Part shown: positions 42,290 to 50,024 of the stretch, in pieces
How the letters are laid out: the number at the start of each line of letters is the position of its first letter
How positions within the stretch are numbered: position 1 is the first letter of the stretch
NCBI RefSeq assembly: GCF_010435915.1
Contig: NZ_JAAFZH010000004.1
Coordinates: 496,001 to 560,000 of the forward strand
Direction: 5' to 3'
DNA from: Spirosoma terrae
GTDB lineage: Bacteria; Bacteroidota; Bacteroidia; Cytophagales; Spirosomataceae
Length of the DNA stretch: 64,000 nt
Translations under genes and position numbers: made by a program
The notes under the pieces: generated by a model
What the model was told of the DNA's origin: nothing
Database searches by the model: none
The model's input: only the letters and a program-made list of their open reading frames with translations

Positions 42290-42464
42290 TATGAAAGAGA
42301 GAAGAATGGTCGGGTCCCCTGCTGCCGCAGTCGGACCCGGAATGGAGGTGGCTTGAAGGAAGGAACGGCAGACGGGAGGAAAGGCCTTACTACGGTTGGA
42401 AGCACATTATCCGGTTTACAGGCATTTTACCGGCTCTTTCAGGATTTGGCAGTTCAAAGATAGT
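42290..42464 (-). other. Gap with an RNA hairpin
   Basis: 175 bp without a gene. On the minus strand CGGGTCC pairs with GGACCCG (42311-42339) around a 15-base loop, 22 bases before the zinc-cluster gene. No T-run follows. It may be a partial terminator or mRNA-stability element after the early-late boundary genes. Confidence 0.4.
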
Positions 42465-42809
42465 TTATTTATTTTTACCCGTATAGCGGTAGCCCAAAAT
42501 ATTTTTTAATCGCCACAGTTTGGTGACATTTTCCCGGCACTCCTGCTGGACGGCCTGGACATTATAGGCGGGCTGACCGGGTTGCTTCAACCGTCGGTGC
42601 CGGATAAGATACCCACCTAGTTGTTTGAACAGCAGGGAGGGGTTGGTATAGAAGGTCCCCAGGTAGCGGATATAGTAACCTACGTGATAGGGATTGGCCA
42701 GCTGAGCTCGTACGTGTCGCCAGTACTCATCATTGATCCGGGCAATAGTCGATTCCGATATTTTCAGATCCATCGACACCTTCCGGTTGATCTGGTTAAT
42801 GTCCTTCAT
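42465..42809 (-). CDS. HU/IHF-like DNA-binding protein candidate
   Basis: 114 residues. N-terminus MDLKISESTIARINDEYWRH, then PYHVGYYIRYLGTFYTNPSL and a basic tail (IRHRRLKQPG, YRYTGKNK). The helix pair followed by an 'i.i.ylGtFy' strand resembles the IHF-like subunits encoded near the packaging genes in crAss-like phages. Such proteins bend DNA for recombination or packaging. It overlaps the upstream gene by 14 bp. Assignment is moderate to low. Confidence 0.45.
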   Translation of the reverse strand: MKDINQINRKVSMDLKISESTIARINDEYWRHVRAQLANPYHVGYYIRYLGTFYTNPSLLFKQLGGYLIRHRRLKQPGQPAYNVQAVQQECRENVTKLWRLKNILGYRYTGKNK

Positions 42810-43170
42810 TCCAGCCGAATTTGATTACGTAGGCCATCTTATCGCCCTCCTGTACGGCCTGTACCAGGACGGGGTCTACGACATAGGTTCGGAACTTTGT
42901 ATTCTTCAGACTAATCACTCCCTGCTTGCGAAGGTTACCTCGGATCTTGGCCAGGGTATGCCGGGCCATCTCTTCGCTCAGGTTGGGTAGTACATCACTG
43001 ACCAGTAGAGTATCGGTTTCTCCACTCACCCCATGTAGGGCATAATAAGCTAGAACGGTTAGTTCCCGGTAGTTATATTTCCAGTGACGGAGTAGGTAGT
43101 AAATTTCCAGAAACTGGCGGATGGCATCAATGCGGGTTGGGTGCTGACTCGGGGCTATGATTGTAGCCAT
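42796..43170 (-). CDS. Small winged-helix-like protein
   Basis: 124 residues. RELTVLAYYALHGV, then VLPNLSEEMARHTLAKIRGN and LRKQGVISLKNTKFRTYVVD look like a helix-turn-helix followed by a wing. It could be a regulator of the late operon or part of the DNA-processing module with the nuclease and IHF-like genes. It overlaps the nuclease gene by 44 bp. No family assigned. Confidence 0.5.
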   Translation of the reverse strand: MATIIAPSQHPTRIDAIRQFLEIYYLLRHWKYNYRELTVLAYYALHGVSGETDTLLVSDVLPNLSEEMARHTLAKIRGNLRKQGVISLKNTKFRTYVVDPVLVQAVQEGDKMAYVIKFGWNEGH

Positions 43171-44077
43171 GTTTTTGTCTGTAGTCGCTAATTAACTTGG
43201 TTACTTCTTTCCGCAGGTACGGAGTGTGGTAGGGAATTCGGGTACCGTCGTCGAGACAGTGAGTGAAACGGGTGGACCGGATTGTATAGCCGCACCGTTC
43301 CAGCATTCGGCCGTAAATGGAGATCTGTAGGGCATAATGCCAGTAGTTGGTATCGTGCAGGTGGGCCACAGGAGCCTGCATCTTATCGTACCGATTGGTC
43401 TTTTTTATTTCCTTATTAGTCTTCCAATCGTCGAGGTCTACGTACCGGATAGCGGGTCCATCCGTTGTATCCCACACATAAATACCATCCTGTTTTACCA
43501 GGTTAAGTGTGGAGGGTTTGACGAGTTCCGTCGAAATCCAGCATCGGTCAATCTGACCAGCTGTCTGCTCAAGGTGATCAAAAACCAGCAGCTCAGGCCA
43601 GTAGCCGTCCGGTAGTTTGGCCAGATCGTACGTGTAGCGGTCCTTAGGTTGGGTAATGCCCTGTAGTTCATTATTACCTAGAATACTGTAGCCCAGCTGG
43701 TAGGCTTCATATTCCCGGGCATTATGAAACAGGGTACCTTTGGTACAGGCCTGGTCTTTGGTTTCCTGCCATTCCTGGAGAATGACAACCTGTGTATGGA
43801 GGATCTTGTTGAAGAATGCCGGGTAAGCGGCCAGTAGAAACTGCCGGAGCCTGGTTTCGGTTTTATCGGCCTGCATGATGATCCGGCTGGCCTGGCTCCA
43901 CGTAGCCGACTTTTTGGATTCCTGGACTACCCGCTGGGCCGCTTTATAGAGGGACCAGTACTGTTCGAGAAAAGGCTGTTTGTAGTGACCAATGAGCTGA
44001 GTAGCGGAGGTATATCGAATGTTATTCTCATTGGTATAGATGTGCTTTTCCGCGTCGAAGCGGACGGCTTGAACCAT
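43127..44077 (-). CDS. PD-(D/E)XK nuclease, RecB/Cas4-type
   Basis: 316 residues. All motifs of the RecB-like nuclease fold are present: GTLFH (114-118) with a following Glu (AREYE), PELLVFDHLEQTAGQIDRCW with Asp177, VDLDDWKTNK with Asp217 and Lys219, and QISIY (251-255), the QxxxY motif. These enzymes act on DNA ends during phage recombination or replication. It is the first gene of the leftward operon; its start is 272 bp from the divergent membrane-protein gene. Confidence 0.8.
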   Translation of the reverse strand: MVQAVRFDAEKHIYTNENNIRYTSATQLIGHYKQPFLEQYWSLYKAAQRVVQESKKSATWSQASRIIMQADKTETRLRQFLLAAYPAFFNKILHTQVVILQEWQETKDQACTKGTLFHNAREYEAYQLGYSILGNNELQGITQPKDRYTYDLAKLPDGYWPELLVFDHLEQTAGQIDRCWISTELVKPSTLNLVKQDGIYVWDTTDGPAIRYVDLDDWKTNKEIKKTNRYDKMQAPVAHLHDTNYWHYALQISIYGRMLERCGYTIRSTRFTHCLDDGTRIPYHTPYLRKEVTKLISDYRQKHGYNHSPESAPNPH

Positions 44078-44348
44078 GAACCAGAGGAGGCTGAACCGGG
44101 GGCGGACGACTGTCCGGCTGAGGTGAAAGAAAGACTTTCCCGGCTTGTGGGCTGAAAGCCAGTTTATACCAGCTTTCTATGATTCTCCAAAGGTATAACA
44201 GTTTTTCGGTATTATACCCATTTTCCGGTAGAATATTTTTTGAGTACTCTGAAAAAAGGGTATAAATCTACCTATATTAAACCAGGTTTCTCTATTGCAA
44301 ATCTGGTAAATTCTGGTTAGACTTGGTTGGTTTTCAACCTGATACTCA
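44078..44348. promoter_or_regulatory. Divergent promoter/operator region
   Basis: 271 bp between the leftward nuclease operon and a rightward gene. It is AT-rich and holds four TTATACC/GGTATAA-type sites in both orientations near 44164, 44193, 44214 and 44260, which could form operators. The 13-mer GTTTATACCAGCT at 44162-44174 recurs just upstream of the integrase gene (63355-63367). Confidence 0.45.
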
Positions 44349-45251
44349 ATGGAAATAAATCAAGTACCTGTACTCCCGGATCGGTTAAATGAGATTACCA
44401 AAAACTTGGACCGGTTTCGGGCTTACAACCTGTATTGTTTGGTAGGCGTTTGCGTGTGTGCTGTATCCACTCTGTCCGGCAAACTTACCCATACTGCCTT
44501 ACTGGAATACACTGGAATAATCCTTGGGGCTGTCTCTGCATTCGGAGCCGCTTTTTTCAGTAATAAAACAAATGGCATTACTCGGGCCCTAGTAATTGAG
44601 GCAAACCAACAGATTACTTCTGTTCAAGATCAATTACGTTTTGTGGAGGCTAGTCAGAACGAGTCAAATAACTGGTTAAGTGGAAGTGAAAGTTACGGGG
44701 TTATTCTTTTTTCTATTGCTCCAACTGAAACAGATAATGAGTTTGTGGTCAGCTTTAGGGATAACGATCCTATAATTTGGGTACCTCTCTCTCGTATTCG
44801 GTTAAAATTATTTTTTTTCCAATGTGGGATTTATCCTTTGTATAATGTATCAATTTATCGTAAAGAAGATAATTGGCCAAGTACTCAGATTACACCAAAT
44901 TACATTATTACTGAGACCAATAAATTTGTACCTACATATTTGGGTGAATTAGTGATGGACATTACTGAACCTATTAAATTAGACTTCCATATTTTTTCCA
45001 GGAATAAATCCTGGGAGCAGTCTATTGAAATAGATTTAAAACAGTTTTCTGAAAATGGAGGATTAAATAAATCAGTATTGTTAAAAGAAATGGAGCACCC
45101 CCAACGGGTTGTTTTACAGGATTTACAATTACTTCCCCGTAGCCCTTCTGAGTTCTATAGCAAACTCTTTATTGAGGACCTGTTTAATTTATTTGCTATA
45201 GATTCCAGGAAGAAGCTGTATGATTTAATCAGATCCATTCAGCCTCTTTAA
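44349..45251 (+). CDS. Membrane protein of unknown function (moron candidate)
   Basis: 300 residues. Two membrane segments close together (about 28-44, LYCLVGVCVCAVSTLSG, and 53-70, YTGIILGAVSAFGAAFF), a coiled-coil linker (about 80-105) and a beta-rich soluble C-terminus of 190 residues. It is AT-rich relative to its neighbours and oriented against the late operon. Its 3' end overlaps the convergent repL-like gene by 23 bp. A lysogenically expressed accessory gene such as superinfection exclusion would fit, but nothing in the sequence proves it. Confidence 0.6.
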   Translation: MEINQVPVLPDRLNEITKNLDRFRAYNLYCLVGVCVCAVSTLSGKLTHTALLEYTGIILGAVSAFGAAFFSNKTNGITRALVIEANQQITSVQDQLRFVEASQNESNNWLSGSESYGVILFSIAPTETDNEFVVSFRDNDPIIWVPLSRIRLKLFFFQCGIYPLYNVSIYRKEDNWPSTQITPNYIITETNKFVPTYLGELVMDITEPIKLDFHIFSRNKSWEQSIEIDLKQFSENGGLNKSVLLKEMEHPQRVVLQDLQLLPRSPSEFYSKLFIEDLFNLFAIDSRKKLYDLIRSIQPL

Positions 45252-45747
45252 CCGGTTTATTTCCTTCATATCCCCGTTCCAGTACATCCTTTAATCGGGC
45301 GGTTCGGCTGCTGGTTGACCCCCGAAAGGTAAATCGAGGATTGACAATATAGGTCCCTTTGGCACTGGACAGCAAGGCCTTATGACTCTTTAGCTCGTAG
45401 ATCACATTGGATACCGTTTTGGGACTGATTCCAAAATGATCGGCAATTTCCTCCCGTAATCCCTTATTGATAGCAAAGGTACGGCCGTCCCCATTCTGGC
45501 GGGCCAGGTATCCATATACCATTATCTCCGGACAGGGATTTAATTTATTAAGCATCTCCCAGAAATCATCGTATACCATGTTGTAGGGTTCTTTGGCATT
45601 GACCAGGTATTGGTGTTTGGTTACTGACCGGTTAACTACCTTTCCATCGTGGTCCACGGTCATAGACTCTTCGACTAATCCTGTCTTTAAATATGGTTTA
45701 TCCATTATACCCGTTTTAACCAGCTGGAAACAAATATACCGATTCAT
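45229..45747 (-). CDS. RepL-like winged-helix replication/maintenance protein
   Basis: 172 residues. NMVYDDFWEMLNKLNPCPEI, then the helix-turn-helix GLREEIADHFGISPKTVSNV and the wing AKGTYIVNPRFTFRGSTSSR follow the RepL/plasmid-replication pattern ('s...v...l..L...g.l.....G.Y.vNP...frG'). RepL-type proteins start replication of plasmids and of some phages. Three palindromic sites at 23-bp spacing begin 18 bp upstream of its start (45766-45830). It could alternatively be a repressor of the same fold. No other replication gene is seen in the phage. Confidence 0.6.
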   Translation of the reverse strand: MNRYICFQLVKTGIMDKPYLKTGLVEESMTVDHDGKVVNRSVTKHQYLVNAKEPYNMVYDDFWEMLNKLNPCPEIMVYGYLARQNGDGRTFAINKGLREEIADHFGISPKTVSNVIYELKSHKALLSSAKGTYIVNPRFTFRGSTSSRTARLKDVLERGYEGNKPVKEAEWI

Positions 45748-45765
45748 TTTATTTTACCCAACTCA

Positions 45766-45830
45766 ATGCCCTATTCTGGGGCATGAATCACCCCTGAACT
45801 GGGGCATATATATGCCCTATTCTGGGGCAT
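45766..45830. repeat. Three 23-bp-spaced palindromic iterons/operators
   Basis: ATGCCCTATTCTGGGGCAT occurs exactly at 45766-45784 and 45812-45830. A related copy lies between them at 45789-45807 (14 of 19 identical; CCCC and GGGG arms kept). Starts are exactly 23 bp apart. Each has an ATGCCC/GGGGCAT dyad. The array lies just upstream of the RepL-like gene, as iterons or an autoregulatory operator would. Confidence 0.7.
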
Positions 45831-46235
45831 TGATAATCTCGTAATTATCTGGTTTACTGATCATTAACCCCTCCTCTCTTCTTCTTTCTTTCTATGGGAT
45901 TTCTGGAAGAGATACCATGTACCGGAATCTGTCCAAATTTTTCAATGGGTCAAAAGGCTGATCGTCAGTGGGATGAAAGGCCGGATTAGGGTATGAGCGA
46001 TTGGGATGAATGTGGTTGTCAAAATTGGTCCTATGGGTTTATGAGACCAACCCTGGGCTGTTCTCTTGCCCCCCTTACCATCGTCGTTGTACCCCCACCC
46101 CCCGGGGTCGGCAATCTGGATTTGGACCGGTTGCTGGCTATTTGGGTAAATGGGAAATCGATACGGGCAGTGTCCACCGGATGACCGGACACATCAACCA
46201 CAATCGCCTGGCCTCCGTGAAGGGCCGAAGAAACC
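45831..46235. other. Control region with no certain gene
   Basis: 405 bp before the first clear early gene. A pyrimidine-rich stretch (45868-45892) precedes a 31-codon ORF (45894-45989, beginning MGFLEEIPCTGICPNFSMGQ) and an overlapping 63-codon ORF (45993-46184). Neither has strong coding character. The region may hold an early promoter and leader RNA. Confidence 0.35.
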
Positions 46236-46802
46236 ATGCGTACCAACATCGCAACCCCAATGTTCAATGCTGATGCCGATTTACTTGGAGGTGGTGCAGC
46301 CACCCAAACCATGACACCACCGGCAAGCTCGGTCAATGTCAACCCACCGGTTAACCCCGGCAAGCTCAAGCTGCCCGAAACCAAGACCATCCAGGGATAC
46401 CTGTTGAATGCCGAGATCATTGACGCCAAGAACAACACGGAGATTGTCCTGCTGACCGTGCAGGATGCACACAACAAGGTCCACACCATCAGCTCATCAC
46501 CGGGCTACTGGACCCGTGTGGGTAAAGCCTTCAAGGAGGATGACGTGGTAGAGGTCAGCTACGAAAAACGTATTGCCCACGTAACCGGATACCACAAGGG
46601 CGGAGACGAGAACACACCCCTGACGGCCCACGAATCAGACGGTTCAAACCTGGCCTCGATCAAACGGTTCAGCAAATCGGCCTTCGAACGGATGCTTCTG
46701 GCCCAGGACGAAGACCGGCTGGTTGGCCGGGTGGAAGCTACCGAAGATTCCAAAGCCCTGGCCGTGGCAACCCTGCTCGGTGGTCTATATGGCCGTCGGT
46801 AG
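46236..46802 (+). CDS. OB-fold-like early protein, possible ssDNA-binding protein
   Basis: 188 residues. A disordered N-terminus (1-45) precedes ETKTIQGYLLNAEIIDAKNN, EIVLLTVQDAHNKVHTISS and DVVEVSYEKRIAHVTGYHKG, an arrangement of strands compatible with an OB fold. The C-terminal part is helical and charged. First clear gene of the rightward early cluster. Its GC-rich, CTG-biased codon use differs from the small AT-richer genes that follow, consistent with high expression. The SSB role is inferred. Confidence 0.55.
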   Translation: MRTNIATPMFNADADLLGGGAATQTMTPPASSVNVNPPVNPGKLKLPETKTIQGYLLNAEIIDAKNNTEIVLLTVQDAHNKVHTISSSPGYWTRVGKAFKEDDVVEVSYEKRIAHVTGYHKGGDENTPLTAHESDGSNLASIKRFSKSAFERMLLAQDEDRLVGRVEATEDSKALAVATLLGGLYGRR

Positions 46803-46919
46803 TCCGAGCTAAATCAATAAGGGTGGAGGGAGGTTGGGGTACCCCCAAACCCCTTTCTACCCCAACTCGGTCCATCCAACACTTTATCTATCGAAAACCT
46901 TTTCGGGATTTAGTGTTGG

Positions 46920-47138
46920 ATGGCTCGGAGAAAGGGATGGAAGAAGGGGCCTGTGCTTCCCACCGTCATCCCTAGAATCGCACCAATGGACCAAAATGGA
47001 CCAACACCTAATCCGATTTATAGCCAAGCCATGTTAAAACGTTTACAGAAAATTCCCGAGTCAACCTGGTTAATAATCGGCATGATTGCCTATGACCTGG
47101 TCATGTTCAGCGTTGTCACCCATTATTACTTCAGTTGA
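46920..47138 (+). CDS. Small membrane peptide
   Basis: 72 residues, or 35 from the internal ATG at 47031. One hydrophobic segment (STWLIIGMIAYDLVMFSVVT) near the C-terminus, ending HYYFS. The N-terminal 37 residues are basic and proline-rich and may not be translated. It ends 1 bp before the next ATG. Function unknown. Confidence 0.45.
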   Translation: MARRKGWKKGPVLPTVIPRIAPMDQNGPTPNPIYSQAMLKRLQKIPESTWLIIGMIAYDLVMFSVVTHYYFS

Positions 47139-47139
47139 T

Positions 47140-47370
47140 ATGGATAAGCTCACAGCCAAACAGATTATGGCCTTACCGCGTCGGGTTACCTACCAGACAG
47201 CGACGGGTCACTGGGCAGGTTACTCGGATGGTACAATCCACAAAGGATCGTATCTCCGGGTATATCCAGCTAGATCGTACGTGAACCCATCCAATGGGGA
47301 ATACCGAGTGTACAGTTTCCGGTCGGCTAAGCCGATAAACGTACCATTAACCAGAGTTTTCACCTTCTAA
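47140..47370 (+). CDS. Early protein, unknown function
   Basis: 76 residues, basic and tyrosine-rich (RRVTYQTATGHWAGYSDGTI, then YLRVYPARSYVN). Beta-rich. I chose the ATG at 47140, 1 bp after the preceding stop; an in-frame ATG at 47086 would overlap that gene by 53 bp. No family recognised. Confidence 0.5.
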   Translation: MDKLTAKQIMALPRRVTYQTATGHWAGYSDGTIHKGSYLRVYPARSYVNPSNGEYRVYSFRSAKPINVPLTRVFTF

Positions 47371-47383
47371 CCAACCAAGCCCT

Positions 47384-47725
47384 ATGGCACCTCAAAACAC
47401 ATTCCGTACAGCTCAGACACCTCGTCCAGCTATTGTTGGTTCAGTAAACCCGTTAACACAAGTCCGGGTTAAAGTAGCCCTTATGGTCACCGGTATATGC
47501 CTATGTCTTGGTGTATTCATCTGGGCCTTGGCTACACCGAAGCCTACCAACTTTGCCAAGGTGGAATTCCCCGATAAGACCGTGGACATTGTACGACTGG
47601 GTGATGCTCACCTGTACGAGGATGGCGAAATGATCATGCTGGATGATTATGATCAACCAGTCAAATTCCTGAAAGCAGTTGAGTCTCAGGATTCTGAAAA
47701 GGTTAACGTCAGCTTCAGGCAATAA
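47384..47725 (+). CDS. Single-span membrane protein
   Basis: 113 residues with a basic cytoplasmic start, one membrane segment (about 31-48, VALMVTGICLCLGVFIWAL) and an acidic beta-rich outer domain (FPDKTVDIVRLGDAHLYEDG). Its start is 13 bp after the preceding stop and a terminator follows 10 bp after its own. No family recognised. Confidence 0.55.
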   Translation: MAPQNTFRTAQTPRPAIVGSVNPLTQVRVKVALMVTGICLCLGVFIWALATPKPTNFAKVEFPDKTVDIVRLGDAHLYEDGEMIMLDDYDQPVKFLKAVESQDSEKVNVSFRQ

Positions 47726-47734
47726 CCAGAACAG

Positions 47735-47756
47735 GAAGCCCTACTCGGGCTTTTTG
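47735..47756 (+). terminator. Intrinsic terminator
   Basis: AAGCCC (47736-47741) pairs with GGGCTT (47747-47752) followed by TTTTGTTTT. It closes the first block of early genes. Confidence 0.7.
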
Positions 47757-47832
47757 TTTTGCTCGGGGCCGTCCGGTCAGGCTTCGCGTTCGGTAGTTGA
47801 AGCCCTTGGCCCTGTTAAATCTCCCTATATGC

Positions 47833-47904
47833 CTACCGAATATCCGGTAGTATGTTGTAGCTTTGTAAAATCTTTATAACTGGATAAAATCCCAATAACT
47901 GGAT
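47833..47904 (+). promoter_or_regulatory. Candidate early promoter with operator repeats
   Basis: A perfect dyad CTACCG-AATATC-CGGTAG (47833-47850) is followed by TAGCTTTG (47858-47865), which fits the Bacteroidota -7 box TAnnTTTG. TAACTGGAT then occurs twice (47877-47885 and 47896-47904), 19 bp apart. The next gene starts at 47962. No clear -33 TTTG is visible. Confidence 0.4.
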
Positions 47905-47961
47905 TTACCGGTTTTAATATCCGAATACTCCTGAATTTGAAACTGTATACACTACCCTTAA

Positions 47962-48306
47962 ATGAAACTTGTAGATAACCTAGGCCAAACCTGGGAAGTA
48001 CTCCAGTTTGATAAATTGACCAAGAAAGCCATTATCCGGCACGGTCCCACCGAATTGAATGTGATCCTGATCTATTTCAATGACAAGTACTTTATCAGCT
48101 GGACCGGGGAAGGTATTGAAACGATTGCCTGTAAACCTAAACGAGCACCTATCGTCATTCAATCGGAAACCCAGTATGAAGAGCTGCTAGTACGTACTCA
48201 GTCCCTAATTCATAAAGAAGACCGGACAGAGGTGGAAGAAACGGAACTGGATGATTTGTCCATTGCCCTAGAAGAATATGAGAAACTACATTATCCGGTT
48301 GTATGA
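47962..48306 (+). CDS. Early protein, unknown function
   Basis: 114 residues. N-terminal beta segment (GQTWEVLQFDKLTKKAIIRH), acidic helical C-terminus (ETELDDLSIALEEYEKLH). First gene after a terminator and a candidate promoter. No family recognised. Confidence 0.5.
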   Translation: MKLVDNLGQTWEVLQFDKLTKKAIIRHGPTELNVILIYFNDKYFISWTGEGIETIACKPKRAPIVIQSETQYEELLVRTQSLIHKEDRTEVEETELDDLSIALEEYEKLHYPVV

Positions 48307-48324
48307 AAATCATTAAGGTTACTG

Positions 48325-48708
48325 ATGGAAGATCTATTGCAACAGATTAATAACCTGTCCAACCAATTAACTGATTGTTATAATGAACGGTCTATCTTAC
48401 AGACCAAGATTGATCAGTTACAATCGGAAAGATCCGTACTAACCAGTAAAGCCATGGAAACCTTCTGGAACATTATTCAGGAGGGTGATCAATTTACCTG
48501 CGGCAACCAGGTATTTGAAATTAGTTCGATTTACCGAAATCGGGATCCAGCCTGCCTATACGTGTACGAGCTGGTAGATGGTAAACGAGAGAATGGCCAA
48601 ACCATCTATAAATGGTGGTTGAATCCTGTTAGTGGGCTATTGATTCAAACTGGTTGGAAACATGTACCTAAACAAACCACAAATGACATTAAGGGAAATT
48701 CTGGTTGA
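48325..48708 (+). CDS. Early protein with N-terminal coiled coil
   Basis: 127 residues. A coiled coil (1-45, LLQQINNLSNQLTDCYNERS) is followed by a small beta domain (about 50-115, GDQFTCGNQVFEISSIYRNR). Possible oligomeric regulator or inhibitor; no family recognised. Confidence 0.5.
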   Translation: MEDLLQQINNLSNQLTDCYNERSILQTKIDQLQSERSVLTSKAMETFWNIIQEGDQFTCGNQVFEISSIYRNRDPACLYVYELVDGKRENGQTIYKWWLNPVSGLLIQTGWKHVPKQTTNDIKGNSG

Positions 48709-48976
48709 ACTCCGTCATATTAATGCACTGGATTACAGTGAATACCAGACAAACTATACGATCTACACGAAAAAGACATGGAAGGGAAATTTAAGATATT
48801 CCGGCATAAAACGGATGATATATTCCTTATGGCATAACGGAATGAATGAACTTGGACAACCACATCCCTATAAAATAGGTGGAGAAGCCATTCAGGCTTT
48901 TAACCATTTATGTAGTCGGGTTGTGGATACCCCAATGCCCAGTTTATGGATAGGAAATACCAATTATAATGGATAA
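48683..48976 (+). CDS. Early protein, unknown function
   Basis: 97 residues from the ATG at 48683; an ATG seven codons upstream is possible. MTLREILVELRHINALDYSE and WKGNLRYSGIKRMIYSLWHN suggest a helical basic protein. It overlaps both neighbours (26 and 8 bp), typical of compact phage early genes. Confidence 0.5.
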   Translation: MTLREILVELRHINALDYSEYQTNYTIYTKKTWKGNLRYSGIKRMIYSLWHNGMNELGQPHPYKIGGEAIQAFNHLCSRVVDTPMPSLWIGNTNYNG

Positions 48977-49244
48977 GCGGCCATATTTCCACGAGCTGCC
49001 ACAAGAAACCATAAATGATCTGATTGCCCGGAAAACTACCTGGCAACAGATCATGGATAATTACCAACAACCCACCTGGTGTGGATACCATGAAGCCTTA
49101 AATGGTTCTATGGGTTGTTGGACACTCACTGACCTCACACTTACCAGTCACCGGACACAGCTCAGTTCCTCCTTCTGTGCCGACTGTGAAGAGTGTATCC
49201 AAAACAAAGTCAATCATGCTGAATCCAACCCAGGAATACATTGA
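48969..49244 (+). CDS. Early protein with a cysteine pair
   Basis: 91 residues. HELPQETINDLIARKTTWQQ at the start, and FCADCEECIQNKVNHAESNP at the end, where three Cys and a His could bind zinc. It overlaps the next gene by 29 bp. Function unknown. Confidence 0.45.
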   Translation: MDKRPYFHELPQETINDLIARKTTWQQIMDNYQQPTWCGYHEALNGSMGCWTLTDLTLTSHRTQLSSSFCADCEECIQNKVNHAESNPGIH

Positions 49245-49470
49245 TGACCTGGAAGATGGAGATATTGTCTGGATTGTGTGGAAATCGGACCTCCGACGTT
49301 CGTACCAAATAAAAAAGGAACCCAACAACCAAACGTTTGGTGTACCAACCGAAGAATATCGGTATACGGATCCTGATAGACGAGACCGTGAGATTGAAGC
49401 CAGTAAAATTTGGCTAAGCCCCACTAACATGATCGAGTGTACACCAATAGCAGATACCTGGTATGATTAA
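49216..49470 (+). CDS. Early protein, unknown function
   Basis: 84 residues from the ATG at 49216, beginning MLNPTQEYIDDLEDGDIVWI. A small beta domain (DGDIVWIVWKSDLRRSYQIK) with an SH3-like strand pattern. The upstream in-frame ATG at 49102 would overlap the previous gene far more and encodes a poor sequence. It overlaps the next gene by 8 bp. Confidence 0.5.
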   Translation: MLNPTQEYIDDLEDGDIVWIVWKSDLRRSYQIKKEPNNQTFGVPTEEYRYTDPDRRDREIEASKIWLSPTNMIECTPIADTWYD

Positions 49471-49903
49471 AAACAAGTATGAATCCTTTGTAGAAGGCAT
49501 ATTCTACCTGTCCGAACTGGGCGTAAACATCGACCATAAGGTATTGATGGAATTAGCCCATACCCACGACATACTTCGAGTATTCAACTTCGGTTTACGG
49601 GACAAGAAAACACAGGTATTGGACCACTGGGTTGATGCCAACCTCAGTCCCATGTCACATATTAAACGAGGGGATACGGTCAAAGCATTTGCCTGTTTCT
49701 ATGCAGAAGCTATCGGTAAATATGTGCTGGTTGATAAACCGGACTGGAGTGGTTATGTGGTAAAACAGGAAGCTAAGTCTATCTGGATCTCACCCGATAT
49801 AAAACGGATACCACATACTATTTGTGATATGGATTCTCACTTCTTCTTATTCGAGAAGATACCGGATGTTGTCAACCCATTTACTATAAACGACAGTAAA
49901 TAA
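49463..49903 (+). CDS. Early protein, unknown function
   Basis: 146 residues. Helical N-terminal half and a C-terminal beta part (GDTVKAFACFYAEAIGKYVL, AKSIWISPDIKRIPH). 'IWISP' is similar to 'IWLSP' in the preceding protein, which suggests two related small domains in tandem genes. No family recognised. Confidence 0.5.
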   Translation: MIKNKYESFVEGIFYLSELGVNIDHKVLMELAHTHDILRVFNFGLRDKKTQVLDHWVDANLSPMSHIKRGDTVKAFACFYAEAIGKYVLVDKPDWSGYVVKQEAKSIWISPDIKRIPHTICDMDSHFFLFEKIPDVVNPFTINDSK

Positions 49904-50024
49904 TTATGGATACTCATTTTAATGTATCTACCAAATGAAACAGAAAACCATACCAGAGCCAGCACTGGAGCTTCGTAGTAAAGACCCAGGCCAGTTCGGG
50001 CAATTGTATGGTCAGATTGGATCC

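Noticed and set aside
45993..46184. A 63-codon frame starting MSDWDECGCQNW
   Set aside because: Composition is poor after residue 25 (VVVPPPPG run) and it is overlapped by another open frame; kept only as a remark on the control region.
46834..47037. A 67-codon frame overlapping the 46920 membrane peptide
   Set aside because: It lacks recognisable features, and the alternative frame contains a plausible membrane segment followed immediately by the next gene.
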